From Pseudomonas sp. L5B5 (GTDB lineage: Bacteria; Pseudomonadota; Gammaproteobacteria; Pseudomonadales; Pseudomonadaceae): a stretch of 64,000 nt of DNA. Made by a program: the position numbers and the translations under genes. The notes under the pieces are model-generated. The model ran no database searches, was not told the DNA's origin, and saw only the letters and a program-made list of their open reading frames with translations. Every line of letters starts with the position of its first letter. The stretch's first letter is position 1. The stretch spans positions 5,629,501-5,693,500 of the forward strand of contig NZ_CP084742.1 in assembly GCF_020520285.1 (NCBI RefSeq), read 5' to 3'. Positions 30,484-39,548 of the stretch are shown one piece after another.

Positions 30484-31584
30484 TCAGGCCAGGTGCAGGT
30501 GGTTGTCCCAGAGTCCGGCGGGCAGATCCAGGGGCTTGGCGACGATCTGCGCCTGGCGGCAGTCGTAGAAACGGCAGCGGCCTTGCCCTGAGGTGACCAC
30601 GAATCCGTCGGCCACGGCGCCGACCCCTGCGCAGTCGGGCAGTGGCGCATCGACCCGCACCGTGCCGCTGTCCAGGTCCCAGATGAAGAAGCGGTTGCCC
30701 CGGGGAGCCGTCAGGGCCACCAGCCGCAGCTCGCTGTGCACTGCAACGCTGGCGGTGTAGTGCCCCATGGCCTGCAACTGCTGTTCGGCCACCGCAAAGG
30801 CGGTGAACGGCTGGCCCGGTCGCTTGATTGCCAGCAGCTCGGAGGATTCGTGGGCCGCGCCCATGAACTGCTGGCCGGTGACGATGGTGCCGTCGTTGGC
30901 GATGCCCATGTGGCGCACGCTGTTCATCTGCTGGGCCAGGGTTTCCTTGCTCAGCAGGGTGCCGTCACGCTGCATCAGCACCAGGCTCGGCTCCATGGCG
31001 TCGAGGTTCATCTCCACCCGGCTTTCGGCTTCGGTACGGATGCCACCGTTGGCGACCACCAGGGTCTCTCCATCGGGCATCCATGACACCTGGTGCGGGC
31101 CGATGCCGTGGGTCGACAGCTCACCGCTGTGCACCAGGCGCTCGCCTTCGAAACGGTAGACACCCAGCAGGCCACGGCCTGGATCGCGGGTGTCGTTCTC
31201 GGTGGCGTACAGCCATTCACCGTCCTTGTGGATCACCGCGTGCCCGTAGAAGTGCCGGTCGGGTTGCGAGGTCACGGTCTGCAGCAGCCGGCCGTCGCGC
31301 AGGTCGACCAGGTAGCTTTCGGTGCCCGGGCGCCTGGCCACGAACAGTGCGATCGGCAAGCTGGGGTGATTGATGATGTCATGGCAACGCTGGCCGACCT
31401 GGGTGGCGAACACCTGTTTGCCGTCCAGTTGATAACCGACGGCGTAATGCTTGCCGTCGCCGTCATCCCTGGCCGAAAGCAGCAAGGGTTGCTTGCCCTT
31501 TTGCTTGAACAGCGTCCAGCCGCCCAAGGTCACCGCACTGAGCAGCAGGCTGCCCAGTGCCAAAGCCTGACGTCGCAGCATCAT
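30484..31584 (-). CDS. DUF1513 beta-propeller protein
   Basis: A 366-residue protein with a twin-arginine-like start (MMLRRQALALGSLLL) and a hydrophobic stretch, so probably exported. The rest looks like a beta-propeller, with repeated short strands ending in GE.LVVANGG-type turns. DUF1513 is regularly the last gene of clusters with imelysin and DUF1111 proteins, as here and at PA4373 of P. aeruginosa. The start codon overlaps the stop of the preceding imelysin gene, so it is translationally coupled. The biochemical role is not known. Confidence 0.85.
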   Translation of the reverse strand: MMLRRQALALGSLLLSAVTLGGWTLFKQKGKQPLLLSARDDGDGKHYAVGYQLDGKQVFATQVGQRCHDIINHPSLPIALFVARRPGTESYLVDLRDGRLLQTVTSQPDRHFYGHAVIHKDGEWLYATENDTRDPGRGLLGVYRFEGERLVHSGELSTHGIGPHQVSWMPDGETLVVANGGIRTEAESRVEMNLDAMEPSLVLMQRDGTLLSKETLAQQMNSVRHMGIANDGTIVTGQQFMGAAHESSELLAIKRPGQPFTAFAVAEQQLQAMGHYTASVAVHSELRLVALTAPRGNRFFIWDLDSGTVRVDAPLPDCAGVGAVADGFVVTSGQGRCRFYDCRQAQIVAKPLDLPAGLWDNHLHLA

Positions 31585-32648
31585 CAGTCACCGTCGTTGG
31601 CGTTGAAGCCCAGTTGGATACCCAGTGCCTTGGCCAACTCGCCCTCGTGCAGGCGGTGGACCACGTTGAGGCTGTCGTACAAGTCGTTGAGCTGCTGGCG
31701 TCCGGCATCGTCGCCGAGCATTTCGGTCAGCGAGCGCTGGGTGCTGGCGAAGAGTTTCAGCGAGGCGGCGTAGGCGGCGTCGATCTTGTCGGCCAGAGGC
31801 TTCTGCTCGGCCGGCAACAGGCCGCGCAGGCCCTTGTTGTCGACCCCGGCCCAGACGGTCTGGGCAGCACTGAGGCTGGCTTCCAGGCCTTGCAGCGACG
31901 ACTGGCTGCGCCAGGCAGCGGCCTGGAACGGCTGGGGGATGCCCTTGGTCTGGCGGCCCATCGGGGTGCCGAGCTTTTTCTTCAGGGTATCCAGGGCCGT
32001 GACCTGTACGCGCAGCAGGTCGGCGATCGCTTCATGGGAGTCGGCATAGCGCTGGTTGGGGAACTTGCTCATCTGCGCCAGCATGCCGTCGGTGGTGTTC
32101 CAGCTCGACAGGATCTCTTCGGCCAGTTGCTTCTGGCGTTCGCCGATGGCGGTCAACAGCGGGCAGTAGCGAGCTTTCTGCGCGTCGTCGGCCATGTCGA
32201 TCTTGCTGTCGAAGAGGATGTACTCGTAGGCCGAGAGGCCTTGCACCACAACGCTGGACTTGCTCAGGGCGCCGGCATCGATCTGCGGGTTGGCGCTGAC
32301 CAGTTGTTCGACCTGACGGCCCACCAGGTTCTTCTTGTCCGGCCAGAACTGGACCTGCCAGGAGCGGTTGCCTTCGGCCAGCGGACCGATCAGCAGCGGT
32401 TGCAGTTCGGCCCAGGCTTTTTGGGCATGGAGGAAGTCGGCGCGGGCGGTCTCCAGGCTTTCCTTGCCCTCGCAGAAGGCCAGCGCACTGACGGCCAGCT
32501 GGCGGTCGGCATCGACCCAGCGGCTGTAGGTCGGCAGGATTACCTGCTGGGCGATGGCCGCGGAAGTCACGGCCTGCGGGTCCTGGGGCGAGCAGGCACC
32601 CAGGGCGAGGGCGGCAAGGCTGGTGAAGAGCAGTTTGGGGCGGAACAT
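31584..32648 (-). CDS. Imelysin family lipoprotein
   Basis: A 354-residue protein of the imelysin (M75) family. The signal peptide ends in the lipobox LGAC (C19), so it is likely a lipoprotein. Imelysins have a two-helical-bundle fold and are linked to iron transport; the peptidase activity is doubtful in most. The strict GxHxxE motif of the IcmP type is not evident here; the matching region reads GLSAYEYILF, so metal binding may differ. Second gene of the DUF1111-imelysin-DUF1513 operon. Confidence 0.85.
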   Translation of the reverse strand: MFRPKLLFTSLAALALGACSPQDPQAVTSAAIAQQVILPTYSRWVDADRQLAVSALAFCEGKESLETARADFLHAQKAWAELQPLLIGPLAEGNRSWQVQFWPDKKNLVGRQVEQLVSANPQIDAGALSKSSVVVQGLSAYEYILFDSKIDMADDAQKARYCPLLTAIGERQKQLAEEILSSWNTTDGMLAQMSKFPNQRYADSHEAIADLLRVQVTALDTLKKKLGTPMGRQTKGIPQPFQAAAWRSQSSLQGLEASLSAAQTVWAGVDNKGLRGLLPAEQKPLADKIDAAYAASLKLFASTQRSLTEMLGDDAGRQQLNDLYDSLNVVHRLHEGELAKALGIQLGFNANDGD

Positions 32649-32691
32649 GTTCGGGCTCCCTTTATTGTGGAGAAAGCATATGAGTCGAGCG

Positions 32692-34113
32692 TTACAAGGA
32701 ATTCAGGAATGCCAGCAGTGCAGCGCGCTGCTCGGCATTGAACGCGAGCACCTGGCGTTTGGCGCCTTCAGCCTCGCCGCCATGCCAGAGCACCGCTTCC
32801 ATCAGGTTGCGGGCACGGCCATCGTGCAGGAACTGGGTATGACCGCTGACTGTCTCGGTCAGGCCGATTCCCCATAGCGGGGCCGTGCGCCAGTCGCGGC
32901 CACCGGCCTTGAACTCGGTACGCTGGTCGGCCAGGCCTTCGCCCATGTCGTGCAGCAGCAGGTCGCTGTAGGGGCGGATCACCTGGTTGGCCAGTTCGGG
33001 TTCGGCGGCGTTGGCCGAGGTGGTGAAGCTTGGGACATGGCAGGACTGGCAACCCGCCTGGAAGAACAGGTTCTTGCCGGCCAGGACCTGGGGCGAGTCG
33101 ACGTTGCGTCGCGCCGGTACCGCCAGGTTGCGAGTGTAGAACAGCACCAGGCGCAGGATGTTGTCGCTGACCTCTGGCTCGCCATCCGGGCCGTTGCCAT
33201 TGGGGGCCTTTTTGCAGGCGGTTTGCGCGTCGGTGCAGTCATCGAAGGGTCTCAGGCGGGTGGTCAGGCCCATATCACCAGAAAACGCGTGAACATTTTG
33301 TTGATTGAGGTTCGGTTGTCCGGCTTTCCAGCCAAACCGCCCCAGCACGGTCTTTTGCTGGGCATCGTCCCAGACCCAGTTGGGGCGACCGGAGATGGCG
33401 CTTTTGCTCACCGGCCTGGCGTTGGCCAGGATTGCCTCTTCGGGAATGGCCTCCAGCAGCCCGAGGCCGATCATCGGCGGGGCCACGCGTGCCGAGAAGC
33501 GGGTATCCGGATGCATCGGGCCATAACCCAGGTCGGTGATCTGCAACCGCGGTTTGCGCAGCTCCACTTGGGTGCCATCCTCGAAGCGTACCGGCAGGGG
33601 ATCGTAGTCCACCCGCACCCGACCTTCGGGGGCGACGCCGGGGATGGCCATGTCCTGCAACTGACCGCCATAGACCGGCTCCGGGACGATGCCGGCTTGT
33701 TCGATGAGCCTGGCAAGGGTCGGGTCATCGGGGATCGACAGGCGCACCAGCATCGACACGGCGTTCAGCGCGTCCGGGGCCGGCGGATGGCCGCGACCAT
33801 CCTTGATATGGCAGTTTTGGCAGGCGTTGGTATTGAACAATGGACCCAGGCCGTCACGGGCGGTGGTGGTGGACGGCGCTATGACCCACGGGTTGCGAAA
33901 GAAACTGTTGCCGACGCTGAAGTCCAGCCGGCGGGTGGGCGGCAGGTTGGCCGAAGGCAGGGAGAAGGCGTTTCGATCAGCCTTGTTGACCGTCGTCGCG
34001 CCGCCGGCCCGGGCTTCGCCGGGTTCGGCCTGGGTGAAGCGCGGGGCGTCATCGCAGGCGCTCAGGCTCAAGGCCATGAACAGCGCGGACCAGCGAAGCA
34101 GCGACGAAAGCAT
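32692..34113 (-). CDS. Di-haem oxidoreductase (DUF1111) lipoprotein
   Basis: A 473-residue c-type cytochrome. The signal peptide carries the lipobox LSAC, and two haem-binding CxxCH motifs occur: CQNCH at residues 98-102 and CQSCH near residue 355, arranged as in MauG/peroxidase-like di-haem proteins annotated as putative thiol oxidoreductases. I chose ATG 34113, with AGGA 7 bases upstream; the frame is open to 34149. First gene of the operon with imelysin and DUF1513. A redox role with iron at the cell envelope is likely but the substrate is unknown. Confidence 0.9.
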   Translation of the reverse strand: MLSSLLRWSALFMALSLSACDDAPRFTQAEPGEARAGGATTVNKADRNAFSLPSANLPPTRRLDFSVGNSFFRNPWVIAPSTTTARDGLGPLFNTNACQNCHIKDGRGHPPAPDALNAVSMLVRLSIPDDPTLARLIEQAGIVPEPVYGGQLQDMAIPGVAPEGRVRVDYDPLPVRFEDGTQVELRKPRLQITDLGYGPMHPDTRFSARVAPPMIGLGLLEAIPEEAILANARPVSKSAISGRPNWVWDDAQQKTVLGRFGWKAGQPNLNQQNVHAFSGDMGLTTRLRPFDDCTDAQTACKKAPNGNGPDGEPEVSDNILRLVLFYTRNLAVPARRNVDSPQVLAGKNLFFQAGCQSCHVPSFTTSANAAEPELANQVIRPYSDLLLHDMGEGLADQRTEFKAGGRDWRTAPLWGIGLTETVSGHTQFLHDGRARNLMEAVLWHGGEAEGAKRQVLAFNAEQRAALLAFLNSL

Positions 34114-34270
34114 CGGATATCCTGCAGGGCAAGCAAAACAAGGGCGCAAAGTCTAACAGGGCAACCTGGTTTGAATAAGAGGGATTATCGTTTGGTTTGA
34201 CCCAGGACAAGCTGGCCGGGGCGCAGGCAACGATGTTGCAGGTTGCGCAAATCGCTGCGGCGGGCACAAA

Positions 34271-34294
34271 AAAGGCGACCCGAAGGTCGCCTTT
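34271..34294 (-). terminator. Terminator of icmP
   Basis: A 10-base-pair stem (AAAGGCGACC/GGTCGCCTTT) with a CGAA tetraloop, next to a run of A on the plus strand, that is T on the minus strand. It lies 20 bases after icmP and separates it from the DUF1111 operon. Confidence 0.87.
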
Positions 34295-34313
34295 CTGCCT
34301 GGCGCAATGCTGA

Positions 34314-35654
34314 TCAGAATTCGTGATCGGCGTTGTCCGGGTTCAGGTCGCTGATGCCCAGCTTGCCAGCGGCCTGCTCGATCGAGCCGGTCTGCTTGAC
34401 CAGTGCGGCGATGGCGTCGCGCACGATCTGGTTGCCGGACTCGTTGCCTGCGGCGATCAGCTGATCGTAGTGCTCGCCCTTGTTGGCGTGGTCCACCATG
34501 ACCTGGATCTTGGCTTCGGTGGCAGCCAGGTCGGCCTTGAGTGCTGCATCGGCGGCCGGGTCGGCCTTGGCCACCAGCGACGACAGGCTGGCGCCGGTCA
34601 TCTTGGTGCCGTCGGTACGGGTGTACTCGCCCAGGTAGACGTTGCGGATGCCCTTGGCGTCGTAGAAGTGCGAGTTGTGGGTGTTGTCGCTGAAGCAGTC
34701 CTGTTCGTCCTCGGGGGAGTTGGCTTCCAGGGACACCTTCATCCGCTCGCCCGCCAGCTCGCCCAGGGACAGGCTGCCCATGCCGAACAGCATCTTGCGC
34801 AAGCCGGTATCGGCAGGCTCTGCCTCCAGGGTCGCGCGGTAGTTGTCGGCCACGTCCGGTTTCCAGTTGCCGACCATTTCCTCCAGGTCATTGACCAGCA
34901 GCTGTGTCACGGCCTTGAGGTAGGCACGACGACGATCATTGTGGCCGCCGGTGGCACCGGCACCTTCCAGGTAGTCCGAAACCGGACGGGCGCCGGCACC
35001 TGGGCCGGTGCCGTTGAGGTCCTGGCCCCAGAGCAGGAATTCGATGGCGTGGTAGCCGGTGGCGACGTTGGCCTCGGCACCGCCCAGCTCATTGAGGCTG
35101 GCGAGTTTCTCCGGGGTGATGTCCTTCACGTCGATCTTGTCTTCGCCGATCTGGATCTGGGTGTTGGCGATGATGTTGGCCGTGGCTCCCGGGTTGCCCA
35201 GTGCGTGTTCGTAGCTCTTGTCGACGTAGTCGATCAGGCCCTCGTCCAGTGGCCAGGCGTTCACCTGGCCTTCCCAGTCGTCGATGATGGTGTTGCCGAA
35301 GCGGAACACTTCGCTTTGCAGGTATGGCACGCGGGCGGCGACCCAGGCGGCCTTGGCGGCCTTGAGGGTGTCCTCGCTGGGCTTGGCAAGGAAGGCGTCG
35401 ATAGCGGCCTGCAGGGTTTTCGCGGTGGATTCGGAATCGCTGTAGACGGCGAAGACCATGTCGGCATAGTGCGCGACCACGGCCTTGGCGGCGGCTTCGT
35501 CGACCTTGCCGGCAGCGTCGCCGGCCGGGGTGGCAGTGCTGGTAGCCGGGGTCGGCGCTTGAGCGGCAGCCTTGTCGTCTTTGCCTTCGCCGCAGCCGGC
35601 GAGGGAAATAGCGATGGCCAACAGACTGGCGGTAGCCAGAGGCATACGAATCAT
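34314..35654 (-). CDS. icmP: Imelysin IcmP (iron-regulated M75 protein)
   Basis: A 446-residue protein, the same length I know for P. aeruginosa IcmP (insulin-cleaving metalloproteinase). A signal peptide with lipobox LAGC is followed by an Ala/Thr-rich linker, then the imelysin domain. The conserved GxHxxE motif is intact as GYHAIEFLLWGQD. Two imelysin repeats are likely. I chose ATG 35654, 8 bases after AGGA; another ATG nine bases upstream is too close to the ribosome site. A palindromic operator lies upstream. The cluster is iron-regulated in P. aeruginosa, which suggests an iron-uptake role. Confidence 0.9.
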   Translation of the reverse strand: MIRMPLATASLLAIAISLAGCGEGKDDKAAAQAPTPATSTATPAGDAAGKVDEAAAKAVVAHYADMVFAVYSDSESTAKTLQAAIDAFLAKPSEDTLKAAKAAWVAARVPYLQSEVFRFGNTIIDDWEGQVNAWPLDEGLIDYVDKSYEHALGNPGATANIIANTQIQIGEDKIDVKDITPEKLASLNELGGAEANVATGYHAIEFLLWGQDLNGTGPGAGARPVSDYLEGAGATGGHNDRRRAYLKAVTQLLVNDLEEMVGNWKPDVADNYRATLEAEPADTGLRKMLFGMGSLSLGELAGERMKVSLEANSPEDEQDCFSDNTHNSHFYDAKGIRNVYLGEYTRTDGTKMTGASLSSLVAKADPAADAALKADLAATEAKIQVMVDHANKGEHYDQLIAAGNESGNQIVRDAIAALVKQTGSIEQAAGKLGISDLNPDNADHEF

Positions 35655-35710
35655 GGCGAACATCCTGCTTCGAGAGGGGAGTGGACGGCGCGGGGTGCGC
35701 AAAAACTGCG

Positions 35711-35737
35711 ACATAATGCGAAAGATTTGCATTATGT
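35711..35737. promoter_or_regulatory. Perfect palindrome upstream of icmP, candidate Fur operator
   Basis: ACATAATGC and GCATTATGT are perfect 9-base arms separated by 9 bases, about 57 bases before the icmP start. The half-sites ATAATG/CATTAT are those at the outer edges of a Fur box, but they are separated by 11 bases rather than the canonical 5. It could be an extended Fur site or the site of another regulator. Confidence 0.5.
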
Positions 35738-35814
35738 GTAAAGGGTTGCACCGGTAATTATTTCTTTCACTGCAAGCCGCTGCGTGGAGCGCAAAGCCGC
35801 GCACCACGCTGGCT

Positions 35815-37866
35815 TCAGAGGATCGCCGCGTTGCTGCGCTGGGCCTGTTTGAGGTAGGCGCCCAGCTCCCGCGCATTCAGCGGCTTGCTGTAATGGTAGC
35901 CCTGACCTTCGTGGCAGCCCTCGGCAATGATGTAGGCCTCCTGCTCGGCGGTTTCCACGCCCTCGGCTATCACCTGCATGCCCAGGCTCTTGCCCAGCTG
36001 GATGATGGCCCGCACGATCGTCGCGTCGTCATCGTCTTCGAGCAGGTCCTGGACGAAGCTCTTGTCGATCTTGATCTTGTCCAGGGGCAGGCTCTTGAGG
36101 TAGCTCAGGGATGAGTAGCCGGTGCCGAAGTCGTCGATGGCGATCAGTGCCCCGGAACGCCGCAGGCTCAGCAGGTGCTGGGCCGCGGTGCTGATGTCTT
36201 CCATCAGGCCGGTCTCGGTGACTTCCAGCTCCAGGCTGCGTGGCGGCAGGCGATAGATCTGCAGCAGGTTGTTGACCACCCGCGGCAGTTCGGCATGGTG
36301 CAGTTGCACGGTGGACAGGTTGACGGCCATGCGCAGGTCGCTGAAGCCCATGTCGTGCCATTCCCGCAACTGGCGGCACGCCTGGTCCAGCACCCACTCG
36401 CCGATGGCGATGATGGTGCCGTTCTGCTCTGCGAGCGGGATGAACTGGTCCGGCGGCACCAGGCCGTGCTCCGGGTGCTGCCAGCGTAGCAGGGCCTCGA
36501 CGCCTACCACCCGATGGTCGCGGTAGCTGATCTGCGGTTGATAGACGAGGAAGAACTGCTCCCTGGCCAGGGCCTCGCGCAGGTCTTTTTCCAGTTCCCG
36601 GCGGCGCCGCATCTCGCTGTCGACACTGGCGATGTAGAACTGGTAGCGATTGCGCGAGCGGCTCTTGGCCAGGGTCATGGTCTGTTCGGCTTTTTGCAGG
36701 AGCTTCTCAGTGCTGTCGCCATCTTCCGGGAACAGGGTGATGCCGATGGTGGCGCGCAGGCGGATCTGCTGCTGGTCGAGGGCGAAGGTGGCCTCCAGGT
36801 CGTCAAGAATGCTCTGGGCCAGTTCTGCCGCTTCGTAGGGCTGTTCGATATCGGCCTGGACCAGGGCGAACTGATCGCCACCCAGGCGTGCCAGGGCACC
36901 CAGGCGACCGCTGTGGCCCCGCAGGCGATCGGCCAGGGCCAGCAACAGCTGGTCGCCGGTCTGGTAGCTGAACTGTTCGTTGACTCCCTTGAAGTCGTCG
37001 AGGCCCACGCACAGCACGGCGACCCGGCGTTGCAGGCGTCCGGCATCCACCAGGATCTTGTCCAGTTGCTGTTGCAGTTGCTGGCGGTTTGGCAGGCCGG
37101 TGAGGAAGTCGTACTGGGCCATGCGCAGCAGGCTGTTTTCCGCCTCGTGGCGCAAGTGGGTGTTGCGCTCGATGGAGGCCAGCAACTGGTTGGCGGTATT
37201 GATCCAGATGCCCAGCTCGTTTCTTTCGTGGCCCTTGAGCAGGGGCAGCTGGTGTTCGCTGGGGCGGTCGGGGTTGATGTTGGTCAGGTGCTCGATGATC
37301 CGCGACAACGGCTTGGTCAGGAGCCAGTGGTAGACCAGGTACAGCACCAGGCCCATGGCCAGGGCGCGCAGCACTCCGGACACGAAGATGATCACCGAGC
37401 TGACGATGAAACCCTGGCCGTAGGTGGCGGTGTCCAGGGTGATGCTCAGGTCGCCGTAGTACTCGCTGTAGGGACCACGGCCTACCAGTTGGGTAGTGAA
37501 GGTGCGCTCCTGGCCGAGGATCAGGTCGGTCAGCCAGCGGCTGGAGGACTGCTGCAGATCACGGGTTTTTTCCGCCAGCATGGTTTCGTTGGGGTGGCCG
37601 ATAGAGGCCATGCGCACAGCATCGTCCTGGAACAGGCCTTCGATGACCTGCATGCCCATTTCCCGATCCAGGCTGTAGACCGCCTGGGTCGATGGGTCGC
37701 GAAACATGTCGAGGATGCGCTGGGCGTCGTTGGCTACTGCCTGCCGAGTCTTGTAGGCATCGAAGACGATCTGGGCGCAGCTCAGGACCACGCCCACTAT
37801 GAGTGCCGACAGCAGCACAACGCGGAGCAACTTCACCGACAAGCTGTTTTTGAGTTCCAGCTTCAA
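35815..37866 (-). CDS. bifA: c-di-GMP phosphodiesterase BifA
   Basis: A 683-residue inner-membrane protein. Two membrane segments (about 12-34 and 155-178) flank a periplasmic region, followed by a HAMP-like linker, a GGDEF domain (about 255-415) with the degenerate signature GGDQF, and an EAL domain (430-670) with EALLRW, the metal-binding NLS and DDFGTGYSSLSYL. The degenerate GGDEF with an intact EAL is typical of BifA, which degrades c-di-GMP and promotes swarming and biofilm dispersal. Its place beside sodB matches PA4367/PA4366. Confidence 0.94.
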   Translation of the reverse strand: MKLELKNSLSVKLLRVVLLSALIVGVVLSCAQIVFDAYKTRQAVANDAQRILDMFRDPSTQAVYSLDREMGMQVIEGLFQDDAVRMASIGHPNETMLAEKTRDLQQSSSRWLTDLILGQERTFTTQLVGRGPYSEYYGDLSITLDTATYGQGFIVSSVIIFVSGVLRALAMGLVLYLVYHWLLTKPLSRIIEHLTNINPDRPSEHQLPLLKGHERNELGIWINTANQLLASIERNTHLRHEAENSLLRMAQYDFLTGLPNRQQLQQQLDKILVDAGRLQRRVAVLCVGLDDFKGVNEQFSYQTGDQLLLALADRLRGHSGRLGALARLGGDQFALVQADIEQPYEAAELAQSILDDLEATFALDQQQIRLRATIGITLFPEDGDSTEKLLQKAEQTMTLAKSRSRNRYQFYIASVDSEMRRRRELEKDLREALAREQFFLVYQPQISYRDHRVVGVEALLRWQHPEHGLVPPDQFIPLAEQNGTIIAIGEWVLDQACRQLREWHDMGFSDLRMAVNLSTVQLHHAELPRVVNNLLQIYRLPPRSLELEVTETGLMEDISTAAQHLLSLRRSGALIAIDDFGTGYSSLSYLKSLPLDKIKIDKSFVQDLLEDDDDATIVRAIIQLGKSLGMQVIAEGVETAEQEAYIIAEGCHEGQGYHYSKPLNARELGAYLKQAQRSNAAIL

Positions 37867-38126
37867 AGGGCTATTCCTTGTTCCGTGCGCGTAGCGTCAA
37901 GTTGCCATGAGTATTGGCAATCCCGTGATTGCCGTCAAAGTGACATCAATGCCGAGGACAGGACGTCTGCGGGCGAGGCCCGGGTGATCAGAATCAGGAT
38001 TGCTCTAGCTGTGGGTAGTGTGTCGGTAGCGACGCCGTGCAACTTGAGGAGAATGCGCGGTTTTTTACCTGCATGGAATCTTAGCGCTTCGAGCAGGCGG
38101 GACAAGATCCCGGCTTTGTCACAGGC
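37867..38126. other. Intergenic region sodB/bifA
   Basis: A 260-base region containing the promoter of bifA. I see no convincing operator. A possible minus-strand frame of about 74 codons begins inside the sodB terminator and is not credible. Confidence 0.5.
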
Positions 38127-38157
38127 AAAAAAAACCCGGCCAGGCCGGGTTTTTTTC
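38127..38157 (-). terminator. Terminator of sodB
   Basis: AAACCCGGC and GCCGGGTTT form a stem around a 2-3 base loop, with A and T runs on both sides. It lies 14 bases after the sodB stop. Confidence 0.9.
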
Positions 38158-38170
38158 ACTGCGGGCAGGT

Positions 38171-38767
38171 TCAGGCCACGAAGTGCTTGCCTTCGAACTG
38201 CTCGGCGACGAATTTCCAGTTCACCAGGTTCCAGAACGCCTCGACGTACTTCGGACGCACGTTGCGGTAGTCGATGTAGTAGGCGTGTTCCCAGACATCG
38301 CAGGTCAGCAGCGGGGTGTCGCCGCTGGTCAGCGGGTTGCCGGCGCCGATGGTGCTGGCCAGGGCCAGGGAACCGTCGGCTTTCTTCACCAGCCAGCCCC
38401 AGCCGGAACCGAAGGTGCCAACCGAAGTCTTGGTGAATTCTTCTTTGAACTTGTCGAACGAACCGAACGCTGCATTGATGGCATCAGCCAGGGCGCCGGT
38501 TGGCTGGCCGCCGGCGTTTGGCGCCAGGCAGTTCCAGTAGAAAGTGTGGTTCCAGACCTGGGCTGCGTTGTTGAAGATGCCGCCCGAGGAGGTCTTGACG
38601 ATCTCTTCCAGGGTCTTGCCTTCAAACTCGGTGCCTGGCACCAGGTTGTTCAGGTTCACGACATAGGTGTTGTGGTGCTTGTCGTGGTGATATTCCAGGG
38701 TTTCCTTGGAAATGTGCGGCTGCAGGGCATCGTGTGCATAAGGCAGCGGCGGCAATTCGAAAGCCAT
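38171..38767 (-). CDS. sodB: Iron superoxide dismutase
   Basis: A 198-residue SodB that dismutates superoxide in the cytoplasm. Iron ligands are visible: H27 in [11 protein letters not shown], a second histidine in QVWNHTFYW, and the aspartate and histidine of [14 protein letters not shown] chose ATG 38767, preceded by AGGAG; the upstream extension of the frame is not family-like. The gene is monocistronic. Confidence 0.98.
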   Translation of the reverse strand: MAFELPPLPYAHDALQPHISKETLEYHHDKHHNTYVVNLNNLVPGTEFEGKTLEEIVKTSSGGIFNNAAQVWNHTFYWNCLAPNAGGQPTGALADAINAAFGSFDKFKEEFTKTSVGTFGSGWGWLVKKADGSLALASTIGAGNPLTSGDTPLLTCDVWEHAYYIDYRNVRPKYVEAFWNLVNWKFVAEQFEGKHFVA

Positions 38768-38943
38768 GGTGATTCTCCTAATCAGGTCTGTTGCGGTGAG
38801 CGCAAGGCCGATCACGGGCGGCCGGACAAGCGCCGGGGAGTTTGTACTCTTTGCGGCGCAAGCTTCGGATCATAGCACCGGGGGTGCGGCTTAACCACGC
38901 AACAACTGTGTGGGATAGAGGTTCCAGAGCCTTTTGGAATAAG

Positions 38944-39546
38944 TCACGCCGCGCTGATCAACTGGTACGCGACACTGAACATCATCGCCGCCACCAGCAG
39001 GTCGAGGACCCTCCAGGTGCCGGGTCGAGCCAGCCTGGGAGCGAGCCAGGCAGCGCCCAGGGCCAGGGTGAAGAACCACAGCAGCGAAGCGCTGGCCGCC
39101 CCCACCACGTAGGCGCCAGGCTCGGTCTGCTGGGCCCCCAGCGAACCAATCAGCAGCACGGTATCCAGGTACACGTGGGGGTTGAGCAGGGTCACTGCCA
39201 GGGCGCTGAGCATCACCGCCCGCAGCGAACGCACGGTCTGGCCATCACCTTGTTGCAGGCTTTGCTTCGAGCAGGCCCGGCGCAGGGCCTGGGAGCCGTA
39301 CCAGATCAGGAACGCCGCACCGCCCCAGCGTGCCACCGCCAGCAACGTCGGGCTCTGGGTCAGCACGGTGGCCAGGCCGAATACGCCGGCGGCTACCAGC
39401 AGCGCGTCGCAGGTTACGCACAGCGCGGCCACGGGCAGGTGATGTTCGCGGCGCAGGCTCTGGGCCAGGACAAAGGCGTTCTGGGTGCCGATCGCCATGA
39501 TCAGGCCAGCGGCCACCAGCAGGCCGTTTACATAGCTTTGCCACAT
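38944..39546 (-). CDS. argO: Arginine exporter ArgO (LysE family)
   Basis: A 200-residue LysE-type exporter with six membrane segments. It has the family signatures GLIMAIGTQNAFVLAQSLRR and LNPHVYLDTVLLIG. It exports basic amino acids, in E. coli arginine and lysine analogues. It starts 2 bases after the ACT-domain gene stop, and the divergent gene encodes ArgP, its activator in E. coli, which supports the ArgO name. Confidence 0.9.
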   Translation of the reverse strand: MWQSYVNGLLVAAGLIMAIGTQNAFVLAQSLRREHHLPVAALCVTCDALLVAAGVFGLATVLTQSPTLLAVARWGGAAFLIWYGSQALRRACSKQSLQQGDGQTVRSLRAVMLSALAVTLLNPHVYLDTVLLIGSLGAQQTEPGAYVVGAASASLLWFFTLALGAAWLAPRLARPGTWRVLDLLVAAMMFSVAYQLISAA

Positions 39547-39548
39547 GA

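Noticed and set aside
34114..34270. Fur box upstream of the DUF1111 gene
   Set aside because: ACGATAATCCCTCTTATTC resembles a half-site only; the second half does not match the consensus well enough to call.
37935..38159. 74-codon minus-strand frame between sodB and bifA
   Set aside because: It begins inside the sodB terminator, has no ribosome site and no recognisable sequence.
36514..38436. Plus-strand open frame of 640 codons opposite bifA
   Set aside because: Antisense to bifA, whose EAL and GGDQF motifs are unmistakable. The frame also runs through the terminator region of sodB.
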